Positions 1 to 9,230 of a DNA stretch of 64,000 nt are shown piece by piece (positions within the stretch are counted from its first letter, which is position 1; the number at the start of each line of letters is the position of its first letter). The DNA lies in NCBI RefSeq assembly GCF_003346715.1, contig NZ_QQPQ01000001.1:62001-126000 (forward strand). The letters run 5' to 3'. This DNA is from Oceanispirochaeta sp. M1 (GTDB taxonomy: Bacteria > Spirochaetota > Spirochaetia > DSM-2461). Both the position numbers and the translations under genes were made by a program. The notes under the pieces are model-generated. The model saw nothing but the letters and a program-made list of their open reading frames with translations, had not been told where the DNA came from and made no database searches.

Positions 1-9
1 AGGGAATCT

Positions 10-2457
10 ATGAATCATGCAGTAAAAATCCTTCGTATAATATTTCTTCCTCTGCTGATACTGGCAGTGATCCTCTCTGTGAATATACGGCTGAAGGGTA
101 ATCGTTTTAATCTGAATGCCTTTGATCCGCTTAGAATCCGGAAGGATATTGAAATTCTCAGTTCATCTGAATTTGCAGGAAAAAGCTGCGGCAGCCCTGA
201 GAATGAAATGGCAATGGCTTATGTGAAAGAAGCCTTTGAAGCATCGGGGTTAGTACCGGCTGGTTACGGAGGTTCATTCTTTCAAAATTTTACAACCATT
301 ATTCCCGATGTAGATATTCAGTCGGAATTTCTTGTGAATGATGATCAGGGGAATCTGGTCAGGCAGTTTGTGATGTATGACGATTTCCGTTTTCTTTCCT
401 CAGGCCGGGGGAGGGGAATCAATTATTCGGGTGATCTTCTTCTGGCCGGACATAATCTTTACAATATAGATCCCTCAGGGATTAAAGACCGAGTTGTTGT
501 GGTGGAGAGCATTCTGCTGGATGACAAGAAGATCAACTATGTCTTTGATCATCAGGGCAAGGGTGTCCTTTTTGTCTCTCTAAAGAGCTGGTCCAATGAT
601 CCCCGTACCATACAGCCTGATGAAAAAAGCCTCGATCTTTCTGACAAGAAGGGGAGTGATCTTCTTATTGGAAGTATAAGCCAGGAAGCATACGAATACC
701 TGAAAAACAGAACAGGAATCGATTCTCTTTTCAGCAAGAAAAATCCGATGGCTGTTCTTCACCATATAGTTCTTGAATCGGATATCAGCTTTCCCCCTGT
801 CCCGACGGCCAATATTCTGGGAATGCTGGAGGGGCGTGGTTCGGGAGATCGTATTCTGATGATATCGGCATCTCTAGATGGTCTGGGCAGGGGACCGGGA
901 TCTGAGTATTTTCCTGGAGCCGTAAACAATACTTCCGGTCTGGCTGTCCTTCTGGAAATCATAAGAGTTCTCAGTGCCCAGAAAAATCTCCCCTATAAGA
1001 CAATTGTGTTTTCTGTCTGGAATGGAGAGGAGAATAATGCCGCAGGAGCAAGGCACTATGTGAATCACCCTCTGTTTCCCCTGGAGAAAACAAGTGTCAT
1101 TCACCTTGGCAAACTGGGCGCGGAAAAGGACCCTCGGACCCAGGTCAGTTCCGACAGCTCATTTGGAGATATTCTGAGAACTCAGATGATTCATCTCTCT
1201 CAGGACAGCGGTCTTCCTACGGAGCCATTCGGTATCAGCGGGACCCGGTCTCCCCTTCCTTTTATCAATAGAAAGGTCCCTTCTGTGCTGTTGACTTCCA
1301 GCGGCCAAAGCAGAAATAACTATGAGGACAAGTCAGATGCCGTAGATATGCGGACCGTGGAATCCAGTACTCTGATTCTACTCAATTTTTTGAAGAGAGA
1401 AATATATAAGGATATAGAGATTGATTATCTGACGGGCAGGGGAAAACTTGTTCTGCGGCTTCTTCTGGCCTTCATTCTTCTGAGCCATCTGATCAATTCC
1501 ACTTATATTTCTTATCCGAATCTTCATTACAGGGAACTCTCTATTGAGAAGATCTATTATCATCCTTTGGGAATTCTTCTGAAAAAAATGGTCTACTATC
1601 TGCTTCCTGTAGGGTTGGCTGTCTTTCTTCTGGTATTCATTGTTCATCTGCCGGGGGACAGCAGCCTCCGCAGAGTTAACGGTGAAACTGTCAGTAATTT
1701 CTCCTCCTATCTTTCAGTCAAGAACTCTGTACTCTTCATCAAGGATTTTATTGTCTCTGATGTCGGTACCACGGCCAGTAAAAGCAGTCTTCTGGAAGTG
1801 GTGTTCTCCTCTACTTTAAGCAGCTTGAAGCTTTTATCTTTTTCAATGCTTCTCTCTCTTCTCTGGGGAATGGGAAGGGGTGTATTTGAGAGCTGGCATG
1901 AGGGGAACCGGGGCATTCTCCGTTCTGCAGGGACTCTGATCTCTGCCTCTGTCCCCGATGTTGTCATTGTTATTGCCGGCTTGTGGTTATATGTGTTTAT
2001 TGCCCGGAATTTTCCCGTGTTCAATGATCTTATTAATCTTAAGGAATTCATCCTGCCGCTGCTGACATTATCTCTGCTTCCTGCTGCTTATGTCTCCAGA
2101 ATTACATCTATCTGTATAAAAGAGGAGATGTCCAGAGAATATATCCGGAATGCCAGAGCTAAAGGATTAAGCAAAGTTCATATTTATTTTTATGAGCTGG
2201 TTCCTCCCGTCCTGTCCCGGGTGCTGGATTCATTTTCGGCTCTCAGTTCCCTGATGCTGACAAATCTGATTATTGTGGAATACCTGTTCAATTATAAAGG
2301 AATTATCTATTACCTTCTGTATTTTTATAACCGTCATGACGGCGGTAGTTTTATCTCCCTATGTCTGACGGTGGCTCTGCTTCATCTTTTTATTACATCT
2401 GCCGGCCGTCTGGGGTCTATCCTGATCAATCCTTTGAAGAGAAAAAGAGTTGTATGA
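10..2457 (+). CDS. M28-peptidase-like domain fused to DppB-type ABC permease
   Basis: Protein of 815 residues. A membrane anchor lies at about residues 7-26. It is followed by an extracytoplasmic region (about 35-465) with M28 aminopeptidase organisation: a DIEILSSSEFAG / CGSPENEMA entry, a PTANILGML strand and the NGEEN segment near 338. After more membrane segments (about 478-500 and 527-550), residues 590-815 form a DppB/OppB-type inner-membrane permease with a cytoplasmic EAA-like loop around 705-725 (YIRNARAKGLS). Usual zinc ligands are replaced: ASLDG where xHxD is expected, GAVNN where GADDN is expected. Hydrolysis is therefore doubtful and a substrate-capture role is possible (inference). 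AGGGA at 1-5 precedes the ATG. The gene overlaps the next by ATGA, so the two are translationally coupled. A typical DppB has no peptidase domain and is about 310-340 residues. Confidence 0.85.
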   Translation: MNHAVKILRIIFLPLLILAVILSVNIRLKGNRFNLNAFDPLRIRKDIEILSSSEFAGKSCGSPENEMAMAYVKEAFEASGLVPAGYGGSFFQNFTTIIPDVDIQSEFLVNDDQGNLVRQFVMYDDFRFLSSGRGRGINYSGDLLLAGHNLYNIDPSGIKDRVVVVESILLDDKKINYVFDHQGKGVLFVSLKSWSNDPRTIQPDEKSLDLSDKKGSDLLIGSISQEAYEYLKNRTGIDSLFSKKNPMAVLHHIVLESDISFPPVPTANILGMLEGRGSGDRILMISASLDGLGRGPGSEYFPGAVNNTSGLAVLLEIIRVLSAQKNLPYKTIVFSVWNGEENNAAGARHYVNHPLFPLEKTSVIHLGKLGAEKDPRTQVSSDSSFGDILRTQMIHLSQDSGLPTEPFGISGTRSPLPFINRKVPSVLLTSSGQSRNNYEDKSDAVDMRTVESSTLILLNFLKREIYKDIEIDYLTGRGKLVLRLLLAFILLSHLINSTYISYPNLHYRELSIEKIYYHPLGILLKKMVYYLLPVGLAVFLLVFIVHLPGDSSLRRVNGETVSNFSSYLSVKNSVLFIKDFIVSDVGTTASKSSLLEVVFSSTLSSLKLLSFSMLLSLLWGMGRGVFESWHEGNRGILRSAGTLISASVPDVVIVIAGLWLYVFIARNFPVFNDLINLKEFILPLLTLSLLPAAYVSRITSICIKEEMSREYIRNARAKGLSKVHIYFYELVPPVLSRVLDSFSALSSLMLTNLIIVEYLFNYKGIIYYLLYFYNRHDGGSFISLCLTVALLHLFITSAGRLGSILINPLKRKRVV

Positions 2458-4730
2458 GAAGAAATAACCCCTCCCTGATCCTGGGCAGTTTAATCATCCT
2501 GTGTCTCCTGGTATTAATACTCTTTCCTGTCAGCCTGACCGGTAAAAGTCCCTACACTCTGCAGTCAATGAGATCCCGTATAGAACAGGGGGTTCTGGAA
2601 TTTGAAAGTGCCCCTTATCCTCCGTCATCGGACTTTCCACTGGGGAGTGATGAGTTCGGCCGGGATCTCTGGAGTCATATTGTTTATGGTGCCCGCCTCA
2701 CGATTCTTCTGAGCCTGCTGATTGTTCTGGGGCGCTTTTTCATTGCATTACCCATGGCTCTCTCTGCCGGATTCGGTCATTCACTTCCCCGCAGCATAAT
2801 TAAACAGTTCAGTCTGCTTTTCAGTGCTATTCCGGCTCTCCTTATCAGTATCATTATTCTGAAGCAGGATATATTTCTCAGTATGGACAAGGTACAGTCT
2901 ATTCTGGCCTTTGTTCTCGTTCTCTCTCTGGTAGGCTGGGCAAGGCTGGGAAACCTGATGCTGGAGAGGACCGAAGATATCATGAAACAGCCCTTTATCA
3001 GGACTGAAATTGCCATGGGGAAAAGGCGTCTGCGGATAGCAGTTGAGAATGTCATTCCTCATTTATTAACAGAGATTATTGTCCTCTTTTTTATGGAGAT
3101 ATCTGCCGCTCTCTCATTATTGATGCAGCTGGGAATCTTCGGTGTCTATGTGGGTAACCTCAGAATAATAAAAAGTACGGACGCAGGGGTTATTCAGGCA
3201 TTCAACATAAGCTTTGAACCCGAATGGGCCAGCATGCTCGGGACTGCCAGGAATATGATTTACTATGCTCCCTGGATGGTTATCTTCCCAGCTCTGGCAT
3301 TCTTTTTTGCGGTACTGGGATTCAATCTTCTGGGAGAAGGATTCAGATCTCATTTACAGGGTACAGAAAGTGGAAGGTTCTCTTTTTTCAGAATATTGCT
3401 GAATCCTTCTGCATTCTTTGCATGGTTGAAGGAGAGAGGGAAGACTTTGGGGAAAACAGCCATTGGAGCAGTGCTGTTTCTTATTCTTCTGATTGGATTT
3501 TTATTTCTTTCAGAGGGACGTTTTGATGCCGGTCGATATGATATGAGTGCTTTTCCCATGAATGAAGTGATAGCCGGAACTCCCGGAGCCGAGACATCAG
3601 CCGCTCTGATCGCTGAAGAGATGAAGGCTCTTGGCCTTGAGCCTCTGTTCTCTTCATCACAGAATGAGACTGACGGGTACTTTCTTGATTATGATATTGA
3701 TCCTGTATCTCTGCCTGTATCATCCGAATGTATTTTCGGTTCCGGGAATGAAACCCTATCTCTGAAGATCGGATCGGATTATTCATTTCTGGCTCTGGGC
3801 AGCTACAGCAGGAAAGGTCCTGTTTATGATGCATCAACAGATGATCTGCTGAATATTAAGGACTTCTCAAGCTATGATGATGTGTTTGTACTTATTGATA
3901 AGGAATATTACAGCGATGAATCCATTCAATACATTACAGATCAGCTGGGCGCTCATGCCTCGCCCCTGGGGATTCTCCTGGTAAACCGATATGGAGAATC
4001 TCTCAGCAATTCCATTGCCAGACTGGAATCCCGTTATTTTATCATGCTTCTCTCCGGGGAAACTGCTGCTGCAGTCAGACAAAACCCTGATTTTGAGCTT
4101 TCGGTGATTGCCAGAGCAAAAAACTCTGAAGGTTCCGGCAGAAACATTGCCGGGATAAAAAGGGGATCAGATCCGGATGTGGCGGATGAGTCGGTTCTTA
4201 TTAACATGGGCTATAACTACAATGATTCCGAGGGGCGTGAAATCCTGCAATTTTATATGAGCCTGATGGATTCTCTCTGTAGAGAATATGAGAGCAGACG
4301 TTCCTTTATTTTTATTTTTTCAGACGGAACTCTCAGCGAACAACAGAATGGTCTTCCCCATATTATGAAACGTTTTCCATATAATTCATCGGATATTAAG
4401 GTTTCAATAGACCTGAACCGGATTAAGCATACCGAATTTGAGACTCTTTCCTTTAACGGTCAACAGGCTCCTGTTACCCGTTATTATGCCTGGAGTCTAT
4501 CTCATCTTCTTGAAATAAATATGAAAAAGGCAGGAATCCGGACTTCAGAAATCCCGACTGTTTATCGGGGTGAATTTTATTTCCCTGACAGTGCCGCGGC
4601 CAATGTGATGTTCTGGAAAAAAGGGATAGCCAATATAGTTATGGGTACGGTTGCCGGAGAGAGAAGGAAATATGAACTGGATGATTTTGGTTCTCTCCTG
4701 GTGGAAACAATCGAAATGAACAATTACTAA
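2454..4730 (+). CDS. DppC-type ABC permease fused to C-terminal M28-like domain
   Basis: I place the start at 2454, where ATGA overlaps the preceding stop; this gives 758 residues, and the longer reading from 2361 is only overlap. Residues 1-330 match DppC/OppC: first membrane segment 10-30, the LGSDEFGRDLW motif near 62, further helices, and an EAA-like loop near 180. A helix at about 331-352 leads to an extracytoplasmic M28-like region (365-755) entered through AGTPGAETSAALIAEEMKALG, shaped like the M28 N-terminus. No metal-binding motif survives: INMGYNY replaces the xHxD strand, SDGTLSE replaces the EE motif, and the last His is absent. It should form a heterodimeric channel with the upstream protein, whose fusion is in the opposite order. 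Confidence 0.85.
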   Translation: MRRNNPSLILGSLIILCLLVLILFPVSLTGKSPYTLQSMRSRIEQGVLEFESAPYPPSSDFPLGSDEFGRDLWSHIVYGARLTILLSLLIVLGRFFIALPMALSAGFGHSLPRSIIKQFSLLFSAIPALLISIIILKQDIFLSMDKVQSILAFVLVLSLVGWARLGNLMLERTEDIMKQPFIRTEIAMGKRRLRIAVENVIPHLLTEIIVLFFMEISAALSLLMQLGIFGVYVGNLRIIKSTDAGVIQAFNISFEPEWASMLGTARNMIYYAPWMVIFPALAFFFAVLGFNLLGEGFRSHLQGTESGRFSFFRILLNPSAFFAWLKERGKTLGKTAIGAVLFLILLIGFLFLSEGRFDAGRYDMSAFPMNEVIAGTPGAETSAALIAEEMKALGLEPLFSSSQNETDGYFLDYDIDPVSLPVSSECIFGSGNETLSLKIGSDYSFLALGSYSRKGPVYDASTDDLLNIKDFSSYDDVFVLIDKEYYSDESIQYITDQLGAHASPLGILLVNRYGESLSNSIARLESRYFIMLLSGETAAAVRQNPDFELSVIARAKNSEGSGRNIAGIKRGSDPDVADESVLINMGYNYNDSEGREILQFYMSLMDSLCREYESRRSFIFIFSDGTLSEQQNGLPHIMKRFPYNSSDIKVSIDLNRIKHTEFETLSFNGQQAPVTRYYAWSLSHLLEINMKKAGIRTSEIPTVYRGEFYFPDSAAANVMFWKKGIANIVMGTVAGERRKYELDDFGSLLVETIEMNNY

Positions 4731-4740
4731 GCAGGAAGAT

Positions 4741-5721
4741 ATGCAGAATGACTTGTTGCAGATAAAAAATCTTAAAGTCTCTTTTCGGAATGATGACAAA
4801 AGTCTTCAGGTAATCAGAGGGGTGGATACCCGGCTCTCCAAAGGGAAGATTACGGGAGTTCTGGGTGAATCGGGAAGCGGTAAGACCGTTTCCTTCAGTT
4901 CAATTCTCGGCCTATTGCCTTCTGTTTCCGGACATATTGATGAAGGAGAGGTTCTGTTTCATGGAAAGAACCTTCTGGAATTGAGTGAAAAGGAGTTACG
5001 GACTCTCCGGGGACGATCCATATCATATATATTTCAGAATCCGGCTCTGGCTCTGAATCCATATAAAAGCATCGGTCGTCAAATGACAGAAATGCTCAGA
5101 ATACATAGGATTTCCGGCACCAGATCTTTGATTCTTGAGACCCTTGAAAATGTAGGACTGGAAGATCCTGAACTGATATTTGATATGTACCCCTATCAGC
5201 TCAGCGGAGGACAGAGCCAGAGAATACTTATTGCCATGGGGATTATTCTAAAGCCGGAGTTGCTCATAGCAGATGAACCGACCAGCTCAATTGATTCCAG
5301 TTTAAGGAAGAAAATACTGGATCTTTTCAAGTCTATCAACCGCCGTTCCAATATGTCCATTCTGGTCATAACCCATGACTTTGATATTGTGGAGTACCTC
5401 TGTCATAACCTGATCATCATGTATGGTGGTCTTGTGCTCGAAGAGGGCAGTGTTGAGGAGATTCTTCATAATCCTCTGCATCCCTACACAAAAGAGCTGA
5501 TCAGCTGTACCCGTTCTCTGAATTCCAATGACAGTAAACTCTACAGTCTTCCCGGGAGTCCTCTGAACCCCCATGATTTTTCAAACTGCTGTCCTTTTTA
5601 TGACCGATGTTCCTCCAGTCAGGAAATCTGCAGCACCGGGATACCTCAGATGGTAGAAATCGGAGAACGCCGGGTTCGTTGCTATTTGACTGAAGAATTT
5701 ATTCCCGGGGAGAAAGGCTGA
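4741..5721 (+). CDS. Oligopeptide/dipeptide ABC transporter ATPase, OppD/DppD type
   Basis: ATPase of 326 residues, the first of two nucleotide-binding subunits for the fused permeases. Walker A GESGSGKT is at 42-49, the ABC signature LSGGQ near 154, Walker B LLIADEP near 176, and the H-loop is in VITHDFD. The C-terminal OppD/F extension carries a four-Cys pattern (CCPFYDRC...C), which is linked to an Fe-S site in some family members. GGAAG sits just before the ATG, 10 bases after the permease stop. No solute-binding protein gene lies downstream; it may be upstream of the window or replaced by the M28-like domains. Confidence 0.93.
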   Translation: MQNDLLQIKNLKVSFRNDDKSLQVIRGVDTRLSKGKITGVLGESGSGKTVSFSSILGLLPSVSGHIDEGEVLFHGKNLLELSEKELRTLRGRSISYIFQNPALALNPYKSIGRQMTEMLRIHRISGTRSLILETLENVGLEDPELIFDMYPYQLSGGQSQRILIAMGIILKPELLIADEPTSSIDSSLRKKILDLFKSINRRSNMSILVITHDFDIVEYLCHNLIIMYGGLVLEEGSVEEILHNPLHPYTKELISCTRSLNSNDSKLYSLPGSPLNPHDFSNCCPFYDRCSSSQEICSTGIPQMVEIGERRVRCYLTEEFIPGEKG

Positions 5722-6500
5722 TGAAAGAATCATTGCTGCAGGTCCGGAATATATCCAGGCACTTCGTTCTGAAGAAGAATATACTATCCCGAAAAAGGAT
5801 TATCCATGCTGTGCGGGATGTCAGTTTTGATCTTTATAAAGGGGAGACTCTCGGGCTGGTAGGTGAGAGCGGCAGTGGTAAGACGACGGTGAGTAATCTT
5901 ATTCTGCGTCTGTTGGAAGCCAATGAGGGCGAGATAGTTTTTGATGGAAAGAAAATCAGTCATTTGAAGGAGAAAGAACTTAGATCTCTCCGTAAGGATA
6001 TACAGATTATCTTTCAGTACAGTAATGCAGTATTAGATCCCCTGATGACAATCGAGGAGCTTTTAGGCGAAGCTCTGCGTATCCATTCTGTGGTTCCCGA
6101 AAATGAACTTGATCGTGAAGTGGACCGGCTGCTGTTTCTGGTGGGCCTGAGCTCTACTGAACGTTTGAAATATCCCAACCAGCTGAGTGGAGGACAGAAT
6201 CAGCGCGTTATCATTGCCCGGGCTATAGCGGTGCGTCCTAAACTCATTGTCTGTGATGAACCTGTCTCTGCTCTGGATGTTTCAGTTCAGGGGCAGATAC
6301 TCAATCTTCTGAGTGAACTGAAAACAGAGCTGAATCTCTCTTACCTCTTTATTTCTCATGATCTTAAAGTTGTCCGTCATCTCTGTGACAGAATTGCTGT
6401 TATGTACAAAGGACAAATTGTGGAAACGGGTCCCAGAGATAAGATCCTGGAACAGCCGGATCATGATTATACAAGACATCTGATTCAGTCAGAATTATAA
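5721..6500 (+). CDS. Oligopeptide/dipeptide ABC transporter ATPase, OppF/DppF type
   Basis: Second ATPase subunit, 259 residues. The start overlaps the preceding stop by one base (TGATG). Walker A GESGSGKTT, signature LSGGQNQR, Walker B LIVCDEP and the SALDVSVQ D-loop are intact. The protein ends soon after the HDYTRHLIQS segment, so it lacks the Cys-containing tail seen in its partner and is shorter than the usual 310-330 residue OppF. The OppD/OppF pair points to peptides or another nickel/peptide-class substrate, but the substrate cannot be read from sequence. Confidence 0.92.
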   Translation: MKESLLQVRNISRHFVLKKNILSRKRIIHAVRDVSFDLYKGETLGLVGESGSGKTTVSNLILRLLEANEGEIVFDGKKISHLKEKELRSLRKDIQIIFQYSNAVLDPLMTIEELLGEALRIHSVVPENELDREVDRLLFLVGLSSTERLKYPNQLSGGQNQRVIIARAIAVRPKLIVCDEPVSALDVSVQGQILNLLSELKTELNLSYLFISHDLKVVRHLCDRIAVMYKGQIVETGPRDKILEQPDHDYTRHLIQSEL

Positions 6501-6608
6501 ATATCTGCTATGATTCAGTCCTGTCTTAATAATTTATAAATGCTTATTATCCTCTTATAGGCTATAATGATATGATGTAATCAATCATTTATTTACTGGA
6601 GACGACTC
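6501..6608 (+). promoter_or_regulatory. Probable promoter region for the LarA-like/gluconokinase pair
   Basis: AT-rich gap of 108 bases. A perfect -10 hexamer TATAAT lies at 6563-6568; the best -35 is weak (TGCTTA at 6541-6546, 16-base spacer). GGAG at about 6598-6601 serves as ribosome site for the ATG at 6609. No clear terminator for the upstream transporter operon is visible. Confidence 0.45.
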
Positions 6609-7892
6609 ATGCTTTATTATACTTCAGATTACACCAGTACGGTCCTGAACCGTAAAGATATGAAAAAGGCTCTCAAGTCTGTACTGGCTCATTATCCCGA
6701 TGCAGAGCGGGTGCTTATCATTCCCCCCGATTTTACCCGTTTTCACTCGGGTGCGGGTCTTCTGACCGAGATGGCCTGGAAGATGTTAGGGGATAAGGTC
6801 AAGGCCGTTCTTCCGGCTCTGGGAACTCATTTTCCCATGACTGAATCTGAACAAAGGCGTATGTTCGGGGAGCTGCCCCAGTCATTGATACTGGATCATG
6901 ACTGGCATAATTCCCTGGTTGAACTGGGAAGAATCTCCAGTGATGAGATGAAGGAAATCTCCGGCGGTAAATTGGATTGCGACTGGCCTGTTCAGGTAAA
7001 CAAATTGATCGTGGATGAGCGCTGGGATCTTATTCTCTCAATCGGTCAGGTTGTTCCCCATGAAGTTGTGGGAATGGCAAACTTCACCAAGAATATTCTT
7101 GTAGGGATAAGCGGTAAGGAAGCCATAGACAAGAGTCATTTTCTGGGTGCCGTGTGCAATATGGAAAGCATCATGGGCCGGGCTGATACTCCTGTGCGTC
7201 AGCTGTTCAACCGGGGAGCGGAGAAGTTCTGTAAAGACCTCCCTATTGTCTATATTCAGACAGTGGTTGCCCCCAATTTACTCGGCCAGCCGGAAATGCA
7301 TGGTCTATTTGCAGGAGATGACAGTGAATGCTATATGAAAGCAGCAGCCCTGTCTCAAAAGCTGAATATCACTTTGCTGGAGAAAGCACCGAAAAAGGTT
7401 GTTGTCTTTCTCAGCCCCGATGAGTTCCGCAGTACATGGCTGGGGAATAAGAGTATATACAGAACCCGTATGGCTATTGCCGACGGAGGAGAACTCATCG
7501 TCCTGGCACCGGGGATTCACTGCTTTGGTGAGAATAAAGAGATGGATGTTCTTATCAGAAAATTCGGTTATAAGGGAACTCCCTATGTGATGGACTGTGT
7601 CGAGAATCGTCCCGATATGGCTGATAATCTTTCAGTTGCAGCTCATCTGATCCACGGTTCTTCAGAAGGAAGATTCAATATTACCTACTGTCCCGGAAAA
7701 CTGAGCAGAGAAGAAGTTGAAGGGGTTGGTCTGAATTACGGAGAACTCAATGAGTATGAACTCCGTTATGACAGAAGCTCTCTAACTGAGGGTTGGAATA
7801 CTTTGGCTGATGGAGAAGAGATCTTCTATATCTCCAATCCGGCTTTGGGACTGTGGGCTCTGAAATCCAATTTCCAGGAGTCTGAATCATGA
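6609..7892 (+). CDS. LarA-superfamily nickel-dependent racemase/epimerase
   Basis: Protein of 427 residues with the LarA (DUF2088) pattern. LarA binds the nickel-pincer nucleotide (NPN) and racemises or epimerises the alpha carbon of 2-hydroxy acids. Residues that match lactate racemase are H74 in GTHFP, H151 in VPHEVVG, K161 in NFTKN and H177 in DKSHF. The spacings H151-K161 (10) and K161-H177 (16) equal those of H174, K184 and H200 in Lactobacillus LarA, where the Lys carries the cofactor thioamide and H200 binds nickel. The next gene overlaps by four bases and is a gluconokinase, so a gluconate-type sugar acid is the likely substrate (inference; D-gluconate 2-epimerase is a known activity in this superfamily). 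No LarB/C/E cofactor genes are in the window. Confidence 0.85.
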   Translation: MLYYTSDYTSTVLNRKDMKKALKSVLAHYPDAERVLIIPPDFTRFHSGAGLLTEMAWKMLGDKVKAVLPALGTHFPMTESEQRRMFGELPQSLILDHDWHNSLVELGRISSDEMKEISGGKLDCDWPVQVNKLIVDERWDLILSIGQVVPHEVVGMANFTKNILVGISGKEAIDKSHFLGAVCNMESIMGRADTPVRQLFNRGAEKFCKDLPIVYIQTVVAPNLLGQPEMHGLFAGDDSECYMKAAALSQKLNITLLEKAPKKVVVFLSPDEFRSTWLGNKSIYRTRMAIADGGELIVLAPGIHCFGENKEMDVLIRKFGYKGTPYVMDCVENRPDMADNLSVAAHLIHGSSEGRFNITYCPGKLSREEVEGVGLNYGELNEYELRYDRSSLTEGWNTLADGEEIFYISNPALGLWALKSNFQESES

Positions 7893-8380
7893 TTGCAGTA
7901 ATTATGGGTGTAAGCGGCTGTGGTAAAACCACTCTCGGTGAAAGATGTGCGGAAAAACTGAGAATCGGTTATTTTGAGGCCGACGGCTTTCATCCCGGAG
8001 TTAATATTAAAAAGATGAGATCCGGGGTTCCTCTGAACGATGATGACCGCTGGCCTTGGCTTCAGCTGATAAAAGATAAGATTATGGCATGTCAGACTGC
8101 GGGAGAATCGGCTGTATTCAGCTGTTCCGCCCTGAAGGAATCATATCGCCGATTTCTCCAGGATGGTCTATCAGAGCCTGTAAACTGGGTCTATCTTCGA
8201 GGCAGTTTCGAGACGATTTATGAACGGTTGGAATCAAGACAGGGACATTATCAAAAATCTGACATGCTTCAGAGCCAGTTTGAAGCTCTGGAAGAACCGG
8301 ATTACGGAATTATCCTGGAGATCGATATGCCCCTGGATGAGAAAGTCAAAACACTTAGTGACACTCTAAAAAAACTATAA
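7889..8380 (+). CDS. gntK: Gluconokinase
   Basis: Kinase of 163 residues, normal length for GntK, which phosphorylates D-gluconate to 6-phosphogluconate in the cytoplasm. The P-loop is GVSGCGKTT (7-15). The substrate region EADGFHP...NIKKMRSGVPLNDDDRWPW is the gluconokinase signature, and CSALKESYR follows the family pattern. ATGA overlap with the LarA-like gene implies a two-gene operon. Together they would epimerise and then phosphorylate an imported sugar acid; two GntP permeases lie about 31 kb downstream. Confidence 0.93.
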   Translation: MIAVIMGVSGCGKTTLGERCAEKLRIGYFEADGFHPGVNIKKMRSGVPLNDDDRWPWLQLIKDKIMACQTAGESAVFSCSALKESYRRFLQDGLSEPVNWVYLRGSFETIYERLESRQGHYQKSDMLQSQFEALEEPDYGIILEIDMPLDEKVKTLSDTLKKL

Positions 8381-8438
8381 TGCCTTATTGATAATGAAAC
8401 TACCAGATCCTATGAGGATAAAAATCCCGGTACATTAA

Positions 8439-9230
8439 TCATCTTATTTCATAGCGGCCTGATGAGCTGGTTTTAATATTCTGTAAGGCCATTGCAGAAG
8501 GGTTCCCATGAAGAATCAATTTGGCTGTACTGCTGAGTGAACCTTTCGCCTCAATATTATCATTTATTGAGAACTCCTGGTATGAACTGCTGCTGCCGTT
8601 AATATTCATGGATTCCTCAATAATGAAATTTTCAGCCAGCATACGGCTGGAGCTTGAAAATGATGTGGTGATGGTACGGCAGCTGCCATTCTCTATGAAA
8701 TACTTGCTGGAACTGCTTCCTTTGATTGATGCACTGTCAGTCTTCAGCTGTTTGAGGACTATTTTACTGGAGCTGGAGGACTTCGATTCCAGGGATGAGC
8801 AAAGCACTTCAGCCATTTCTATGGTGCCGCTGGAACTGGTTGTGAGATTGAGACTCTTAGCCTCTACAGTTAAATTGACTAAGATATCACTGCTGCTGGA
8901 GGCGTTCAGATCGGCCGAAAGTTCCGGAACTGTTAGGATCGCCCTGCTTCGTTTGAAGCTGAATCCGATTCCCGGGCGTTCTCCCATTTTCAGTTCTCCC
9001 TCCCGGTATTCTACATAGTTACGACTGCTGCCCACTGTTTCGATGAACAGCTCTGATGTATTGCCTTTTTTGATGATCAGTTCCCAATCGCTGGACGTTG
9101 AAATCTTATCCAGGCTGTCCACTTCGATTATCATACCCTCTTTCACTAATTCATCTGGATTGCCGAGAGCAGTGAGCAGGGGCAGGGGCAGCACAGTCAG
9201 AGCCACCAGAAGAATTGCTATATTATTCAT
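8439..9230 (-). CDS. Secreted Ser-rich DUF2807 (head GIN domain) protein
   Basis: Protein of 263 residues with an N-terminal signal peptide (about 1-20, ending near ALG). The body is a regular repeat of short beta strands ending in Ser clusters (SSSS, SSSG), as in DUF2807 'head GIN' proteins, which are predicted to form a right-handed beta solenoid exported to the envelope. Function of the family is unknown; adhesin or surface roles are guesses. It is single, convergent with the gluconokinase. AGGATG on the minus strand precedes the ATG. The Ser-rich composition produces a long open frame on the opposite strand (8521-9018) that I regard as a shadow. Confidence 0.8.
   Translation of the reverse strand: MNNIAILLVALTVLPLPLLTALGNPDELVKEGMIIEVDSLDKISTSSDWELIIKKGNTSELFIETVGSSRNYVEYREGELKMGERPGIGFSFKRSRAILTVPELSADLNASSSSDILVNLTVEAKSLNLTTSSSGTIEMAEVLCSSLESKSSSSSKIVLKQLKTDSASIKGSSSSKYFIENGSCRTITTSFSSSSRMLAENFIIEESMNINGSSSSYQEFSINDNIEAKGSLSSTAKLILHGNPSAMALQNIKTSSSGRYEIR

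Noticed and set aside
2361-2453. Extended N-terminus of the second permease
   Set aside because: The added residues are the other frame of the upstream gene; the ATGA overlap at 2454 is the natural start.
8560-9010. DNA repeat array in the DUF2807 gene
   Set aside because: The periodicity is in Ser-ending beta strands of the protein; the DNA units are not alike enough to be a repeat element.
8521-9018. 165-codon open frame on the plus strand opposite the DUF2807 gene
   Set aside because: It is the complement of repetitive Ser codons; it has no ribosome site and no protein family features.
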